A stretch of 64,000 nt of DNA, from positions 62,001 through 126,000 of the forward strand of contig NZ_JAANOW010000002.1 of the NCBI RefSeq assembly GCF_011758805.1, in the 5' to 3' direction. Every line of letters starts with the position of its first letter. Position 1 is the stretch's first letter. This DNA is from Mycolicibacterium fluoranthenivorans. Lineage in GTDB: Bacteria > Actinomycetota > Actinomycetes > Mycobacteriales > Mycobacteriaceae. Positions 63,759 through 64,000 of the stretch are shown in pieces. The notes beneath the pieces are model-generated. The model did not search any database. It saw nothing but the letters and a program-made list of their open reading frames with translations, and was not told the origin of the DNA. The position numbers and the translations under genes are program-made.

Positions 63759-64000
63759 ATGTCCACCATGAAGGATTTCCGCCGGGTCGCCGATGAGGTG
63801 CGCAACTGGGGCCGCTGGGGGGACGATGACGAACTCGGCACGCTGAATCTGATCACCGCCGACAAGGTTGCCGAGGCGGCGTCGCTGGTGAGGCAGGGCA
63901 AGGTGATCTCCCTCGGCGGAGATTTCGGGTCGAACGGCCCGCAGGGGGCCTTCAAGTTCCGCTTCAACCCGATCCACGTCATGACCGTCGACGGTGGTGA
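63759..64000 (+). CDS. Cyclase-family (kynurenine formamidase-like) hydrolase, 5' part only
   Basis: ATG at 63,759 immediately follows the SDR stop. The visible 80 residues (FRRVADEVRNWGRWGDDDEL, GTLNLITADKVAEAA, VISLGGDFG) match the N-terminus of cyclase-family metal-dependent hydrolases. The metal-binding HxGTHxD motif would lie beyond the window. An alternative Met lies three codons downstream. It is the seventh gene of the mhp-like operon. Confidence 0.8.
   Translation, partial: MSTMKDFRRVADEVRNWGRWGDDDELGTLNLITADKVAEAASLVRQGKVISLGGDFGSNGPQGAFKFRFNPIHVMTVDGG

Overview
The window reads as chromosomal DNA of a high-GC, mycolic-acid actinobacterium, most likely a Mycobacterium/Mycolicibacterium. 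The evidence is a complete yrbE-mce operon with Mce-associated proteins, an antigen 85-type mycolyltransferase, an MmpS-like secreted protein, F420/LLM-type oxidoreductases, many short-chain dehydrogenases (SDRs) and uniformly GC-rich third codon positions.

Left part (1-11.6 kb): a broken steroid/aromatic ring catabolic cluster. On the minus strand lie an esterase, an IclR regulator, a KstD-like flavoprotein, an extradiol dioxygenase (HsaC type), an acyl-CoA-dehydrogenase-fold hydroxylase (HsaA type) and a KshB-type reductase. On the plus strand lie a Baeyer-Villiger monooxygenase and two SDRs. Most carry frameshifts, a nonsense codon or truncations. An IS1380-family element splits one SDR, and two deletion-type junctions fuse gene fragments (about 6,594 and 11,304).

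11.8-24.9 kb: an intact, translationally coupled yrbEA-yrbEB-mceA-F operon, followed by small secreted proteins, two Mce-associated membrane proteins and an atypical crotonase. 24.9-36 kb: surface and housekeeping genes: secreted proteins, a GlcG/HbpS protein, a secreted protein with two C39-like domains (one apparently inactive), an antigen 85 homologue, a frameshifted cyanase, an M24 peptidase homologue, an AraC regulator with a divergent SDR, a DUF1295 membrane protein and a secreted class-3 lipase. 36-39.9 kb: a frameshifted response regulator and a TetR-like regulator with a transmembrane segment and Pro-rich tail, split by an intact ISL3-family element whose 8-bp target duplication lets the original ORF be rebuilt exactly.

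40-64 kb: a large, mostly intact catabolic region. It holds acyl-CoA ligases, SDRs, a two-subunit B12-dependent acyl-CoA mutase with its MeaB GTPase, an LLM oxidoreductase, a family III CoA-transferase, a ferredoxin, a DUF35/thiolase-like (Ltp2-type) pair, a second atypical crotonase, two KstD-like flavoproteins, an IclR regulator, MhpA/MhpB/MhpC-like meta-cleavage enzymes, another LLM enzyme and the start of a cyclase-family gene. Seven promoter regions here carry versions of one motif, GAGAAT-N3-ATTCTC, suggesting a single regulon. The divergent mutase with its shared operator is the best candidate for an undescribed pathway: CoA activation, carbon-skeleton rearrangement, then aldol-type and ring-cleavage steps on a cyclic substrate.
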